NCBI GenBank assembly: GCA_025358765.1
Contig: JANYIG010000197.1
Span: forward strand, 1-38,523
Reading direction: 5' to 3'
Length of the DNA: 38,523 nt
Source of the DNA: Candidatus Kapaibacterium sp.
Lineage (GTDB): Bacteria > Bacteroidota > Ignavibacteria > Kapaibacteriales > UBA4661
Below are positions 24,683 through 33,866 of this stretch, piece by piece; within the stretch, counting starts at the first letter, position 1, and each line of letters begins with the position of its first letter. The notes below the pieces were generated by a model. It ran no database searches. It worked only from the letters and a program-made list of their open reading frames with translations, and was not told where the DNA came from. The translations under genes were made by a program, and so were the position numbers.

Positions 24683-24999
24683 TATTACTGGGTTGAACGT
24701 GAATAACTTGTGCTTCCCTCGCAGCTTACAAAATAAATGCTATTGTTTGAGTACAGCAACTGTTCCGAAGTTTAAGAAATATTCGTTAGCTTTACAAGTA
24801 AAGTCTTGATAGCATTTGTGCCATCGTGTTAAAATGCAGGTCGGAGCATTGCATCAATCACGACACGTCCAACAAGAACCGAATATTGCGGGGACATTGC
24901 TTCTACCCAACCACACGGCATACATAACAAAACTGCGCTGCTCACTCGTGCCGTGAACAACGCAGTTTCAATACTTCTGGTGTCGGATATTCGGCTGAT
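24683..24999. other. Intergenic gap between LRR and rpmA genes
   Basis: No convincing gene is visible in these 317 bases. The right part holds the rpmA terminator (24930-24968). The left part is AT-rich and should contain the LRR gene promoter, but no good TTTG/TAnnTTTG pair was found. Confidence 0.6.
24930..24968 (-). terminator. Terminator of the rplU-rpmA operon
   Basis: AAACTGCG (24930-24937) pairs with CGCAGTTT (24961-24968). Read on the minus strand the stem is followed by TTTTG, and it lies 31 bases after the rpmA stop. Confidence 0.65.
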
Positions 25000-25260
25000 T
25001 TAGTTAGCAGCAGAATACACGGAGATAAATTTCTTGCCATTTTTCTTGCGTTCAAACTTTACGATGCCATCTTCCAGAGCAAATAACGTATAGTCTTTTC
25101 CAAGACCAACATTTACGCCCGGGTGGGTAGCAGTACCATTTTGACGGATAAGAATATTGCCAGCAATAACGCTTTCGCCGCCGAATTTCTTTACGCCCAA
25201 CCGCTGGGCATTAGAATCGCGTCCGTTTTTCGTAGAGCCAGCGCCTTTTTTGTGAGCCAT
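25000..25260 (-). CDS. rpmA: 50S ribosomal protein L27
   Basis: L27 lies at the peptidyl-transferase centre of the large ribosomal subunit. The 86-residue protein starts [19 protein letters not shown], without the extra N-terminal leader cleaved in Firmicutes, and continues [17 protein letters not shown] and [14 protein letters not shown], all family signatures. Length is normal. It follows rplU by 31 bases, the usual rplU-rpmA order, and a terminator follows. Confidence 0.97.
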   Translation of the reverse strand: MAHKKGAGSTKNGRDSNAQRLGVKKFGGESVIAGNILIRQNGTATHPGVNVGLGKDYTLFALEDGIVKFERKKNGKKFISVYSAAN

Positions 25261-25291
25261 GACGATTGCTTCCTTTCAGAGATAAAGATTC

Positions 25292-25594
25292 TTAGAGAGC
25301 GATATTGCTAATTTGTATTTGAGTCGTGTATTGGCGATGACCGTTGCGCTTACGGTAACCTTTACGACGTTTTTTGTGGAACACGATAACCTTTTCGGCT
25401 CTGCCGTGTGCCAACACTTTTGCTTTCACGCTACCATTGATAGCGCCAAAACTTACATTACTACCTTCGCCACCAGCAAGGACATTGGAGAAAGTGAGTT
25501 CATCACCAACATTGCCCTTGAGCAGTGGAACCGTCAGTACATCAGAGTGTTTAACTCGGTACTGGAAACCTGCGATTTCAACAACAGCAAACAT
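25292..25594 (-). CDS. rplU: 50S ribosomal protein L21
   Basis: L21 binds 23S rRNA in the large subunit. The 100-residue protein begins MFAVVEIAGFQYRVKHSD and has the C-terminal VIVFHKKRRKGYRKRNGHRQ signature that contacts RNA. Length is normal. It is the first gene of the rplU-rpmA pair. The Bacteroidota-type promoter at 25641-25672 would give a leader of about 40 bases. Confidence 0.97.
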   Translation of the reverse strand: MFAVVEIAGFQYRVKHSDVLTVPLLKGNVGDELTFSNVLAGGEGSNVSFGAINGSVKAKVLAHGRAEKVIVFHKKRRKGYRKRNGHRQYTTQIQISNIAL

Positions 25595-25955
25595 GACAAT
25601 TGTATATTTGAGGTTTTTAAGAGTTTTTGTTACAGAACTACAAACTTACATCTTTGGCGTATTTTGCACAAATATTTTTCCACATTTTTTATGAAGACAA
25701 TCATTTTGATTACAATACTTCCATTCAAATTAGGAATAATGAACAAAAATTAACCGTTCATACATTGAATACACACAAAAAATGGCACAGTTTTGTAACT
25801 GTTCAATTTCGTCTTTGTTACTCTATAGTATCTGCACTTTCTTGCTACAATTCCTTTGGGTGCATTAAGCAAAAACGAAGCATTCTGCGTCTATACCCAT
25901 TGAAAGTAAACGCTTTCGCTTGCCCTTTCAACGTTTCACGATATTTATCTACATA
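25595..25955. other. Divergent intergenic region, rplU / acyltransferase-like gene
   Basis: This 361-base AT-rich gap contains the rplU promoter near its left end. Several open frames cross it but have no domain features or start signals, and I regard them as non-coding. No clear promoter for the rightward gene was found. Confidence 0.6.
25641..25672 (-). promoter_or_regulatory. Bacteroidota-type promoter of rplU-rpmA
   Basis: On the minus strand TTTG (25672-25669), a 20-base spacer and TAAGTTTG (25648-25641) match TTTG-N17-23-TAnnTTTG exactly. It lies about 47 bases before the rplU ATG. It is one of the two full matches in the window and sits before genes that must be strongly expressed, which supports its reality. 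Confidence 0.75.
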
Positions 25956-27179
25956 ATGATTTCTACGCCTTCTTCCCTTGCATCATCGCAATTAGTATCA
26001 GCATCACCAACATTATCTGTACCATCGCGGACTTCGCAATTATGCACTGCTTCGCCACAGTCACGGTTTTATATCCTTGATTTAGTACGCCTTGTAGCAA
26101 TGGTACTCATGATGCAGGGGCACACATTAGATGCCCTTGTTGCACCACAACACCTGAGCATTGCTGATTTCCCGTGGAACATTTGGCATTTTATGCGTGG
26201 CTTAACCGCGCCGATTTTCCTGATGATTTCCGGTGCAGTGCAAGTGTTTGCTAATAAACGCGATGAAAGTGGTTCTATTGGTTTTAACCGTTATTGGAAG
26301 CAAGTACGTTGGGCGATTACGCTCATGGGTATTGGGTATTTGCTTGTGTTCCCGGCAAACCGCTTGCGCGACTTGCCATTTGTGAGTGCAGAAGGTTGGA
26401 AATTCTTTTTTCAAGTAAATATCCTTCAGCTTTCGGGGCTTATGCTTATTGGTGTAATGACGGTGATGTTTTTTACAAAGTCCACCAAATCGTTTGCACG
26501 GATAACATTCGCCATCGGTGCAGCGCTCATGATGCTTTCGCCATTTGCCTACACTATCAATTGGTTCTCTTTTTTGCCGGAAGTTGTAGCTGCGTATCTA
26601 TCGTTTGCACACGGGTCGCTGTTTTGCGTATTTCCATTTGCAGCATATATGTTCTTTGGCGTGAGTATTGGCACGTTTTTGGCGAAAATACCTACTGACC
26701 AACGTGAAATGCTTTTCCCTCGTTATGCGCTTCGGTATGGCTTTATTGCTGTGGTGTTAGGGTTAGTTGGCACATACGCTCCTGTGTCGTTTTACCCAAC
26801 TCACGATTATTATCTTGCAAGCCCGAATTTTGTGCTAATTCGCATGGGTTGTACTCTCCTGTTGATGGGTGGTTTAACCTATGTGTATCGTTTCACAAAA
26901 CGCTTTGAAGAATATTACTCGCGGCTTGGCAAAAAATCACTGTATATCTACACCACCCACCTTGTCTTATTGTTCGGAACGCCTTGGTTTGGCGGCATAG
27001 CACGAAATCACTATCGAGCATTAGATTTACCAACAGGCATGGCAATTGCTATTGCCGTCGTTGCAGGAACGCTATTGACAGCATATATGCTGGATTTTCA
27101 TCAACGCAACTCCTTAAGCATTCGCCGTGGATTACACGTTTCGCTCACAGCAATGTTGCTCTATGCATTGCTTGTGTGA
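25956..27179 (+). CDS. Acyltransferase-like multi-spanning membrane protein (HGSNAT/DUF1624-like)
   Basis: The protein has 407 residues and about ten transmembrane helices. After a Ser-rich N-terminal stretch, RFYILDLVRLVAMVLMMQGH and WHFMRGLTAPIFLMISGAV match the N-terminal pattern of the heparan-alpha-glucosaminide N-acetyltransferase-like and OpgC-like membrane acyltransferases. In these, the Asp in LDLVR, the His in QGH and the Arg in MRG are conserved. Related proteins move acetyl or succinyl groups across the membrane onto sugars. The acceptor here is unknown. ATG 25956 was chosen over the in-frame TTG at 25920. The asnB gene follows 125 bases later, an interval that holds a possible leader peptide. 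Confidence 0.72.
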   Translation: MISTPSSLASSQLVSASPTLSVPSRTSQLCTASPQSRFYILDLVRLVAMVLMMQGHTLDALVAPQHLSIADFPWNIWHFMRGLTAPIFLMISGAVQVFANKRDESGSIGFNRYWKQVRWAITLMGIGYLLVFPANRLRDLPFVSAEGWKFFFQVNILQLSGLMLIGVMTVMFFTKSTKSFARITFAIGAALMMLSPFAYTINWFSFLPEVVAAYLSFAHGSLFCVFPFAAYMFFGVSIGTFLAKIPTDQREMLFPRYALRYGFIAVVLGLVGTYAPVSFYPTHDYYLASPNFVLIRMGCTLLLMGGLTYVYRFTKRFEEYYSRLGKKSLYIYTTHLVLLFGTPWFGGIARNHYRALDLPTGMAIAIAVVAGTLLTAYMLDFHQRNSLSIRRGLHVSLTAMLLYALLV

Positions 27180-27192
27180 GATATATTTTGTA

Positions 27193-27252
27193 CACGTGCA
27201 TTGCTTCATTTCCGAGTGCCATCGAAACGATCGCTGCTCAAGGAGGCACGTG
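27193..27252 (+). promoter_or_regulatory. Inverted repeat enclosing a strong Shine-Dalgarno before asnB
   Basis: CACGTGC (27193-27199) and GCACGTG (27246-27252) form a perfect 7-bp inverted repeat. The right arm includes the end of AAGGAGG (27240-27246), the strongest Shine-Dalgarno-like sequence in the window, and the GTG at 27250. Pairing would hide part of this ribosome site. It lies 53-112 bases before the asnB start. Confidence 0.4.
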
Positions 27253-27294
27253 AACGATTTCCGTGGTGAGCGGCGCAAACCACGACAAACCTAA
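27250..27294 (+). CDS. Possible 14-residue leader peptide upstream of asnB
   Basis: GTG at 27250 opens a 14-codon frame encoding a basic peptide (MNDFRGERRKPRQT) ending TAA at 27292-27294, ten bases before the asnB ATG. AAGGAGG precedes it, but with only three bases of spacing, tighter than usual. asnB itself has no Shine-Dalgarno, so coupled translation is possible. The peptide has no run of Asn or other obvious attenuation codons. Existence is uncertain. Confidence 0.3.
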   Translation: MNDFRGERRKPRQT

Positions 27295-27304
27295 TACAAA
27301 AAAT

Positions 27305-29242
27305 ATGTGTGGATTAGCCGGAATTATTGAATATAGCGTCACCGAATCCACTATCACGCACGTATTGCTAAAGCGGATGAGCGACGAAATTGCTCACCGA
27401 GGACCTGACGATGAAGGACAGTGGCTTTCTGAAAACCACCGCGCAGGCTTCGCCTATCGCCGCCTTGCTATCATTGACCTCTCTGCCAACGGACACCAGC
27501 CTATGACCACGCCCGATGGGCGCTTCACGATTGTTTTCAACGGCGAAATCTATAATCACCGCGTACTACGCGCTGAACTTGAGGCAAAAGGGTACAAATA
27601 CCGCTCCCAATCTGATACGGAAACAATACTCTATGGTTTTGCCGAATGGGGTGAAAAAATTGTGTCAAAAATGGTCGGTATGTGGGGGCTGGCGATCTGG
27701 GACAACGATCGGCAAGAACTCTTCTGTGCCCGCGACCGTGTGGGCATTAAACCGCTCTATTACACGCTGCAAGGTGGGCGATTTGTTTTTGGTTCAGAAA
27801 TAAAGTCTATTCTTCAATGTCCGCAAATAAGCGCCGCGATGAACCTTGCGGAGCTGCCAAATTGCCTCGCTTTTTCGATGACGGGTTTTTCGACGCTGTT
27901 CGAGGGCATCCACAAACTTCGCCCCGGTCATTGGCTGAAACTAAGCAGTGACGGCACGTTGAGAATTCATGAGTATTGGAATCCATTGCAACAGGCAATC
28001 ACTAATTCACAAAACACGATGTCCGAACAGGATGTGCAGGCGGAAATCATGCGTCTTCTGCGACAGGCAGTCAAAGACCGCATGATGAGCGATGTGCCGT
28101 TTGGTGTATTTTTGAGCGGTGGCATTGATTCGAGCGTAAACGTGGCACTCATGGCGGAATTGATGAATCGTCCGGTAGATACGTTCTCAGTTGGTTTCAA
28201 AGAACATGAGGCATATAATGAGAATTTCTATGCACGGAAAGTGGCACAGTTATTTCATACGAACCACCACGAAATCTTGATTGACCATAACGATGCACTT
28301 TCCGTGTTCGAGGATCTTGCGTGGCACGAAGACGAGCCAAACGGCGACCCCGTGTGTATCCCGCTCAATTTCGTGAGCAAGCTCGCCCGTGAGGCGGGAG
28401 CAATCGTTGTGCAGGTGGGCGAGGGCAGCGATGAACAGTTTGCTGGTTATCGCTGGATGCACCGCGAACTCAAGTTTTATCACGGTTGGTGGAAGATGTA
28501 CGGTGCAGCACCTCAGTTCATGCGGTCGCTGGCGTACAACGCGGCAAAACCCTTATTTCTGAGCCGTCAACAGTATTTGGCGCTGGATTACATGCGGCGT
28601 GGAACAGAAAATGATGAATTGTACTGGGGTGGCGCTGTTGACCTAACGCCCGTACATTTAAAGGCTCTTTTTTCGGCAGATTTTCAGTATCTTGCGGATT
28701 CGCCACCGCGCTTTCCGAAGCACATTCACAACGATATTCTTGCACGAATGCCAAACGCAGACTATTTGCAGCGTATGGCGTATTTTGAATTTAGCCATCG
28801 GTTGCCGGAACTTCTGCTGATGCGTGTCGATAAAGTTACAATGGCACATGGAATCGAAGCGCGTGTCCCGTTTCTCGACCACCGTTTGGTGGAGTTCACA
28901 ATGACGCTGCCAGAACGCATGAAGATTCCTCGCTACGCCTCACAAGGCGGCGAAACCAAACATTTGCTAAAAAAAACGGTTGAATCGCTGTTGCCACACG
29001 ACATCATTTATCGCAAAAAACAAGGCTTCGCCGCACCCGTCGGCGAATGGTTCCGCGCACCGCTTAAATCCTACTGGGAAACGACGGTGTTGGAGTCTGC
29101 GCTTGTGAAAGACGGCATCTTTGACAAACAAGCACTCACGCAATTTTTCAACGCGCATGTTTCTGGCAAACGCAATTTTGGGAAATCGCTCTACGCATTG
29201 ATGAACCTTGCGTTATGGCATAAACGCTTCATCAAAGGGTAA
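27305..29242 (+). CDS. asnB: Asparagine synthase (glutamine-hydrolysing)
   Basis: AsnB makes asparagine from aspartate, ATP and glutamine. The protein has 645 residues. The N-terminal class II amidotransferase starts MCGLAGIIEYS, where Cys2 becomes the nucleophile after Met removal; this fixes ATG 27305 as the start against an in-frame GTG at 27263. HRGPDDEG, FNGEIYNH and SDTETILYGF are conserved glutaminase motifs. The synthetase half has the PP-loop VFLSGGIDSSVN and KKTVESLLPH. The size and the C-terminal part fit AsnB relatives often found with envelope glycan genes, which may amidate other substrates. It starts 125 bases after the acyltransferase-like gene; the Gly-rich membrane protein gene follows 17 bases after its stop. 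Confidence 0.93.
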   Translation: MCGLAGIIEYSVTESTITHVLLKRMSDEIAHRGPDDEGQWLSENHRAGFAYRRLAIIDLSANGHQPMTTPDGRFTIVFNGEIYNHRVLRAELEAKGYKYRSQSDTETILYGFAEWGEKIVSKMVGMWGLAIWDNDRQELFCARDRVGIKPLYYTLQGGRFVFGSEIKSILQCPQISAAMNLAELPNCLAFSMTGFSTLFEGIHKLRPGHWLKLSSDGTLRIHEYWNPLQQAITNSQNTMSEQDVQAEIMRLLRQAVKDRMMSDVPFGVFLSGGIDSSVNVALMAELMNRPVDTFSVGFKEHEAYNENFYARKVAQLFHTNHHEILIDHNDALSVFEDLAWHEDEPNGDPVCIPLNFVSKLAREAGAIVVQVGEGSDEQFAGYRWMHRELKFYHGWWKMYGAAPQFMRSLAYNAAKPLFLSRQQYLALDYMRRGTENDELYWGGAVDLTPVHLKALFSADFQYLADSPPRFPKHIHNDILARMPNADYLQRMAYFEFSHRLPELLLMRVDKVTMAHGIEARVPFLDHRLVEFTMTLPERMKIPRYASQGGETKHLLKKTVESLLPHDIIYRKKQGFAAPVGEWFRAPLKSYWETTVLESALVKDGIFDKQALTQFFNAHVSGKRNFGKSLYALMNLALWHKRFIKG

Positions 29243-29259
29243 TCATAATTTTCATACTG

Positions 29260-30792
29260 ATGCAGATTTCTATGACCTTTACCCCAACCATTACCACTCA
29301 GCGATTCTACCGATTGCTCTTGTTTGTTCTTGTAACATTGGTATGCTCTTTGCCAATGATGGCGCAAGAAACTCAAGTGCCGATGGATACGGAAGGCAGA
29401 GTAATGATCATAACAGCGGAATCGGAGCAAACGTATCGACTTTTTCCAGAATATCCTGGTTTTCTGGAAGCACGGCTGTTTCAGGCGGTAGATTCTTCGT
29501 TTACGTTAGAAATCACACAAACGATAAATGGTCAAACACAACGTTTACGCAAAGCTGTTACGCTTGCCGAAGTACAAACCCTTCGCCTCCGCGTAAGCGC
29601 CATTTACCAATCTGTACCGACGCTTGACCCAGAGCAGAATTTGAGCGGATGGGAAAGAACTTCCGTTGCACTGGCGGCAGGCTTGTTTGGATTGGAATAT
29701 GGATTGATTGCGGATTTAGCTTCCACACCTTATTCTTCTCGTTATAGTTCTGTTGGAACGTGGACAATTCTTACCCCACTTATCTATGCTGGCGGAACAA
29801 TATGGGCTTCCAATGAGCCGTGGTTCACTCGTTCATCGTCGCAAATGCTGACGAATGGTTTGACCTTGGGTTTTGTACACGGGCTTAGTCTGTACGGACT
29901 TGTGGCAGGAGAGAGCCAAACAAGTCCGGGTGCGGTTTGGGGAACAGGTATTCTTGCTGGCGCTGTGGAAGGTTTTAGCACCATGCGATTACCGGAAAAA
30001 TTAGGGCTAAATTTGGGACAAACCACTGTGCTGACAAGTCTTGGCTTCTCTGGGCTTCTTGCTGGTATTTTGGTGCCTGCCACGCTCGGAGCATTTGACG
30101 GCAACGGCTGGACGGCACGCGGTGCAAGCGCTTCCGTACTGGCGATGTCTGTTGGTGGGTATTGGTTAGGCTATCGTCTTAGTCAGTCACAATATTTTGC
30201 TGGTGGTGACGGCGTTGTTTTTTCAACACCAGCTTCATTGGGGTTATTTTTGCCCGTTTCTGTTGCATTAGTTGCTAATTCATCATCATTTGACGGAAAG
30301 ATTATTGCTGGTCTCAGTTTGGCAACGCATGTACTCGGATACGTGATCGGCAATTCGTTAATCAACAACAAAGATTTTACGTTTGACCAAGGGCGTGCAA
30401 TCTCAACTGCTACGGGGTTGGGTACATTGGCAGGGCTTGTTGCACTCTATGGCGCACGCAATAATGAAAGTCTGTTGAGAGCTTCTCCACTGATTACTAT
30501 TTTGGGCGGCGCAATCGGTTTTGCTATCGCATATGGAGCACATTCAGCCGAAGCCAAACTCAACGCACAAGTTCGCCAAGCTGCTCAGGGTGGTCGTTCG
30601 TCGTTATACAGCGATGATTCGTGGTTTGAGCGCTTTGCTCATAACGCCGATGTACAGTTTTGTCCGGTAGGGCTATTGGGGATGGCGGCTCCCACGCTTA
30701 TTCCGACGGGTCTGACGCTGCCTATCCTGAACATGCGCTATACCTTTGGTCAGACGGGCAAGCAAGCGCAAACCGATGAACACGATGAATAA
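29260..30792 (+). CDS. Hypothetical Gly-rich multi-spanning membrane protein
   Basis: I do not recognise this 510-residue protein. A signal peptide (about 15-36, FVLVTLVCSLPMMAQE) is followed by a soluble region of about 90 residues that includes TLAEVQTLRLRVSAI. Then come about ten Gly/Ala-rich hydrophobic segments from residue 130 to 470 (such as GLFGLEYGLIADL, SGLLAGILVPATLG, LSLATHVLGYVIGN, GLGTLAGLVALYGA) and a polar tail. The density of small residues and GxxxG pairs resembles tightly packed helices, but long hydrophobic beta-strands are not excluded. ATG 29260 is used; ATG 29272 is possible. It starts 17 bases after asnB, so it is probably co-transcribed with it. Confidence 0.72.
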   Translation: MQISMTFTPTITTQRFYRLLLFVLVTLVCSLPMMAQETQVPMDTEGRVMIITAESEQTYRLFPEYPGFLEARLFQAVDSSFTLEITQTINGQTQRLRKAVTLAEVQTLRLRVSAIYQSVPTLDPEQNLSGWERTSVALAAGLFGLEYGLIADLASTPYSSRYSSVGTWTILTPLIYAGGTIWASNEPWFTRSSSQMLTNGLTLGFVHGLSLYGLVAGESQTSPGAVWGTGILAGAVEGFSTMRLPEKLGLNLGQTTVLTSLGFSGLLAGILVPATLGAFDGNGWTARGASASVLAMSVGGYWLGYRLSQSQYFAGGDGVVFSTPASLGLFLPVSVALVANSSSFDGKIIAGLSLATHVLGYVIGNSLINNKDFTFDQGRAISTATGLGTLAGLVALYGARNNESLLRASPLITILGGAIGFAIAYGAHSAEAKLNAQVRQAAQGGRSSLYSDDSWFERFAHNADVQFCPVGLLGMAAPTLIPTGLTLPILNMRYTFGQTGKQAQTDEHDE

Positions 30793-30883
30793 TAGTCTGT
30801 GTCTTGTCCAAAGTGTGCTTCCGATTTTGAAATGAAAGTAAGTGAGATTTTTGCAAAATAACGTAATCCGCAACTGATTGAGT

Positions 30884-33643
30884 ATGGTACAAGATGACAG
30901 TATGAGTATCCCAACGAACGAACTTCCCAAATCTTACACGCCCGCCCACAGCGAGCAAAAATGGTATGCCGAGTGGTTGGAGCGCAAGTATTTTAAGACT
31001 TCGGACGATTCCCCGAAGCCTGCGTACAGCATCCTTATGCCCCCGCCAAACGTGACGGGGATTTTGCATTTTGGGCATATTCTTAACCACACAATTCAAG
31101 ATATTTACATCCGTTGGAATCGGATGCGAGGTGCTGAATCGTGCTGGTTTCCGGGTACGGATCATGCTGGTATTGCTACACAAACCCGCGTGGAAAAAGA
31201 ACTCGCCAAAGAAAAAATTTCACGGTACGATTTGGGGCGTGAGAAGTTTCTGGAGCGTGTGTGGCAATGGAAAGAGCAGTACGGCGGCATTATTTTGAAA
31301 CAACTCCACGCTCTCGGCAACTCCAGCGATTGGGACAGAGACTTGTTTACGATGGATCCATCCGCTTCCCGCGCAGTTCAGGAAGTCTTCATCCAGCTTT
31401 TTGATGAAGGGTTAATTTATCGCGGTAAGCGCATCATCAACTGGTCGCCGCTTGCTATGTCTGCCCTATCGGATGAGGAAGTACAGTTCCGCGAGGTTCG
31501 GGAATATATGTACACGCTGCGCTATCACTTTGAGGACAGTTCGGGAACGTTGCTCGTGGCAACGGCGCGTCCTGAAACTTTGTTTGGCGACGTGGCGGTG
31601 GCGGTGAATCCGGACGACGAACGGTATAAACATTTGATTGGCAAGTTCGTTCGTGTGCCGCTTGCAGGGCAGCTCGTGCCGATTATTGCGGATGAATACG
31701 CCGACCCAGCATTTGGAACGGGTTGTGTGAAAATAACGCCCGCGCACGACCCGAATGACTTCCTTGTGGGCGAACGGCATGGCTTGGCAATGCCAAACAC
31801 AATGAATCCAAACGGCACACTGAACGAGCTTACAGGCGTGTTTAATGGTATGGAGCGCTTTGCAGCACGGAAGGCAATCGTTGAAAAGCTGCAAGAATTG
31901 GATCTCGTCGAAAAAATTGAAGACTACACACACAACGTCGGTTTTTCGGAGCGCGGCGGTGAGCCAGTAGAGCCGTATTTAAGCGATCAGTGGTTTGTAC
32001 GGATGAAGCCGCTTGCAGAGCCAGCATTGAAGGTGGTTCGGGATGGCGAGATTACATTTTATCCTGAACATTGGGTGAAAACCTACGAGAACTGGATGAC
32101 GAACATACGCGATTGGTGCATATCGCGCCAGCTCTGGTGGGGACACCGCATCCCCGTGTACTACGCGCCCGATGGGCGATTCACAGCAGCGCGTTCGGCG
32201 GAGGAAGCTCGCACGAAGCTAAACATAGCGCCGGACGTAGAATTAGTGCATGATGCAGACGTGTTGGATACGTGGTTTTCGTCGAACATCTGGCCTCTGA
32301 CCACGATGGGCTGGGACGGAACGTCTGCAACCCAGAACACGCCGACGATGCAGAAATTTTTGCCGACAAATCTGCTTGTGACTGGACCGGATATTATTTT
32401 CTTTTGGGTAGCGCGGATGATCATGTTCACGCTGAAGTTCAAGGGCGTGATACCGTTCCGCGACGTGTATTTCACAAGTATCATCCGCGACGGCAAGGGT
32501 CGGAAACTCTCTAAGTCGCTTGGAAACTCGCCTGACCCGCTTGGCATTATCGAAAAATATGGCACGGATGCCATGCGTTTTACGATGATTAACGCCGCGC
32601 CAATTGGACAGGATGTCCGGCTTGCCATCAACGAAAAGACGCAAGACATCGAAGCGGTGGAGCTTGGTCGGAATTTTGCGAATAAAGTCTGGAATGCTGC
32701 TCGGTTCCTGATGATGAAGCGCGAAGAGGCGTATGCTGATATGAACCCGCTTGAACGTTCGCTTTCCGCAAGCATTCTTCAGCCAGCATCGTTCGATGTG
32801 TCGGATGCGTGGATTGCTGCTCGGTTTCACCAAACCATAGCCGACACGCAACGAATGTTAGAAACATACAAACTAAACGAGTATTCACGGACGATGTACC
32901 AGTTTATCTGGAACGATTTTTGTGATTGGTACGTCGAAATTGTGAAAACTCGCTTGTACAATAGCAGTGACAAAAAATACAACCAAGCGCTTGTGAACTT
33001 TGCTCTGAGCCTGTTCGATGGCGTGTTGCGCTTGCTGCATCCGATTATGCCATTTGTGACGGAAGAACTTTGGCAAGCAATTTCCCAACGTGCTGACGGT
33101 GAGAGTATTTGTATTGCGCCCGTGCCAGAGTTTGACGCTGCGACGGCAACATCAAAGGCGCAGTTGCAAGCAATAGAGAGCTTCGAGCGTGTACAAACGC
33201 TGGTGGAAGGCATCCGTGCGCTGCGTGGTTTGATGAATATTCAGCCACACGAAAAATTACCTGTCGTCGTGAACGTTGCCGACGCAGCGCTTGCAGAAGT
33301 TTTTGTATCGCAAGAGCGCGTGATTGCAAACCTTGCAAAAGCCTCTGCGTTCCACGCAAGTGTTGGTGCGGTAAAGCCAGAAGGCTCCGTATCGGCTGTG
33401 CTGCCGGGCTTGGAGATTTTTGTAGTAGTTAAAGACGTGATTGACGTAGAAAAAGAGCGCTTGCGCTTGGAGAAAGAATTTGTGCGGCTTGAAGGGTTGG
33501 GAAAATCGGTGGAGGCAAAACTTGCTAACGAAAAATTTGTTACCAACGCCGCGCCAGACCTTGTGGAGTATGAACGCGAAAAACTCCGCAGCGCACAGGA
33601 TTCAATGGCTAAAATTCGTGCGAATATTCAGGAATTGGTGTAA
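30884..33643 (+). CDS. valS: Valyl-tRNA synthetase
   Basis: ValS charges tRNA-Val. The 919-residue class I synthetase has the HIGH-type motif as HFGH (62-65) in PPPNVTGILHFGHILNH. The CP1 editing domain (VATARPETLFGDVAVAVNP) removes mischarged threonine. The DWCISRQLWWGHRIPVYY segment is present, and the KMSKS motif reads KLSKS (541-545) in RKLSKSLGNSPDPL. An anticodon-binding helical domain follows, and the C-terminal coiled-coil arm (EKERLRLEKEFVRLE) is intact. Starts at 30884 and 30902, or a TTG at 30878, are all possible; none has a clear Shine-Dalgarno. The toxin-antitoxin pair begins 19 bases after its stop. Confidence 0.96.
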   Translation: MVQDDSMSIPTNELPKSYTPAHSEQKWYAEWLERKYFKTSDDSPKPAYSILMPPPNVTGILHFGHILNHTIQDIYIRWNRMRGAESCWFPGTDHAGIATQTRVEKELAKEKISRYDLGREKFLERVWQWKEQYGGIILKQLHALGNSSDWDRDLFTMDPSASRAVQEVFIQLFDEGLIYRGKRIINWSPLAMSALSDEEVQFREVREYMYTLRYHFEDSSGTLLVATARPETLFGDVAVAVNPDDERYKHLIGKFVRVPLAGQLVPIIADEYADPAFGTGCVKITPAHDPNDFLVGERHGLAMPNTMNPNGTLNELTGVFNGMERFAARKAIVEKLQELDLVEKIEDYTHNVGFSERGGEPVEPYLSDQWFVRMKPLAEPALKVVRDGEITFYPEHWVKTYENWMTNIRDWCISRQLWWGHRIPVYYAPDGRFTAARSAEEARTKLNIAPDVELVHDADVLDTWFSSNIWPLTTMGWDGTSATQNTPTMQKFLPTNLLVTGPDIIFFWVARMIMFTLKFKGVIPFRDVYFTSIIRDGKGRKLSKSLGNSPDPLGIIEKYGTDAMRFTMINAAPIGQDVRLAINEKTQDIEAVELGRNFANKVWNAARFLMMKREEAYADMNPLERSLSASILQPASFDVSDAWIAARFHQTIADTQRMLETYKLNEYSRTMYQFIWNDFCDWYVEIVKTRLYNSSDKKYNQALVNFALSLFDGVLRLLHPIMPFVTEELWQAISQRADGESICIAPVPEFDAATATSKAQLQAIESFERVQTLVEGIRALRGLMNIQPHEKLPVVVNVADAALAEVFVSQERVIANLAKASAFHASVGAVKPEGSVSAVLPGLEIFVVVKDVIDVEKERLRLEKEFVRLEGLGKSVEAKLANEKFVTNAAPDLVEYEREKLRSAQDSMAKIRANIQELV

Positions 33644-33662
33644 CATCAAAAAAGATACCGAT

Positions 33663-33866
33663 ATGCTTCATATCCATAAGCAGATTGTCATGGGCGAAGA
33701 CAATGCGCCTGTAGCAGTGCAAATTCCTATTGCGGAGTTCTATCGTATTGAAGAAATATTAGAAAACTATGGACTTGCACAACTCATGGCAGAAGTTGCT
33801 GACGACGAGCGTGTGAGCGGCGAGGCAGCGCAAGAGTATTACCGTTCGTTGAACAATGCCGTATAG
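33663..33866 (+). CDS. Putative antitoxin of a type II toxin-antitoxin pair
   Basis: This acidic 67-residue protein has an N-terminal beta-like part (MLHIHKQIVMGEDNAPVAV) resembling Phd/YefM-like antitoxins, which start with a strand-rich element and continue with PIAEFYRIEEILENYG. The C-terminal half (LAQLMAEVADDERVSGEA) should be the toxin-binding helix. Antitoxins of this kind bind the toxin and repress their own operon. Its last 11 bases overlap the toxin start, typical of coupled TA genes. The frame is open upstream into valS, but ATG 33663 gives the sensible protein. Assignment rests mostly on the toxin partner. Confidence 0.7.
   Translation: MLHIHKQIVMGEDNAPVAVQIPIAEFYRIEEILENYGLAQLMAEVADDERVSGEAAQEYYRSLNNAV

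Noticed and set aside
25313-25955. Plus-strand frames over and beside rplU
   Set aside because: They run antisense to L21 and then through AT-rich intergenic DNA, with no recognisable domain or start signal.
27263-27304. Longer asparagine synthase starting at GTG 27263
   Set aside because: Class II amidotransferases need the catalytic Cys at position 2, which only ATG 27305 provides.
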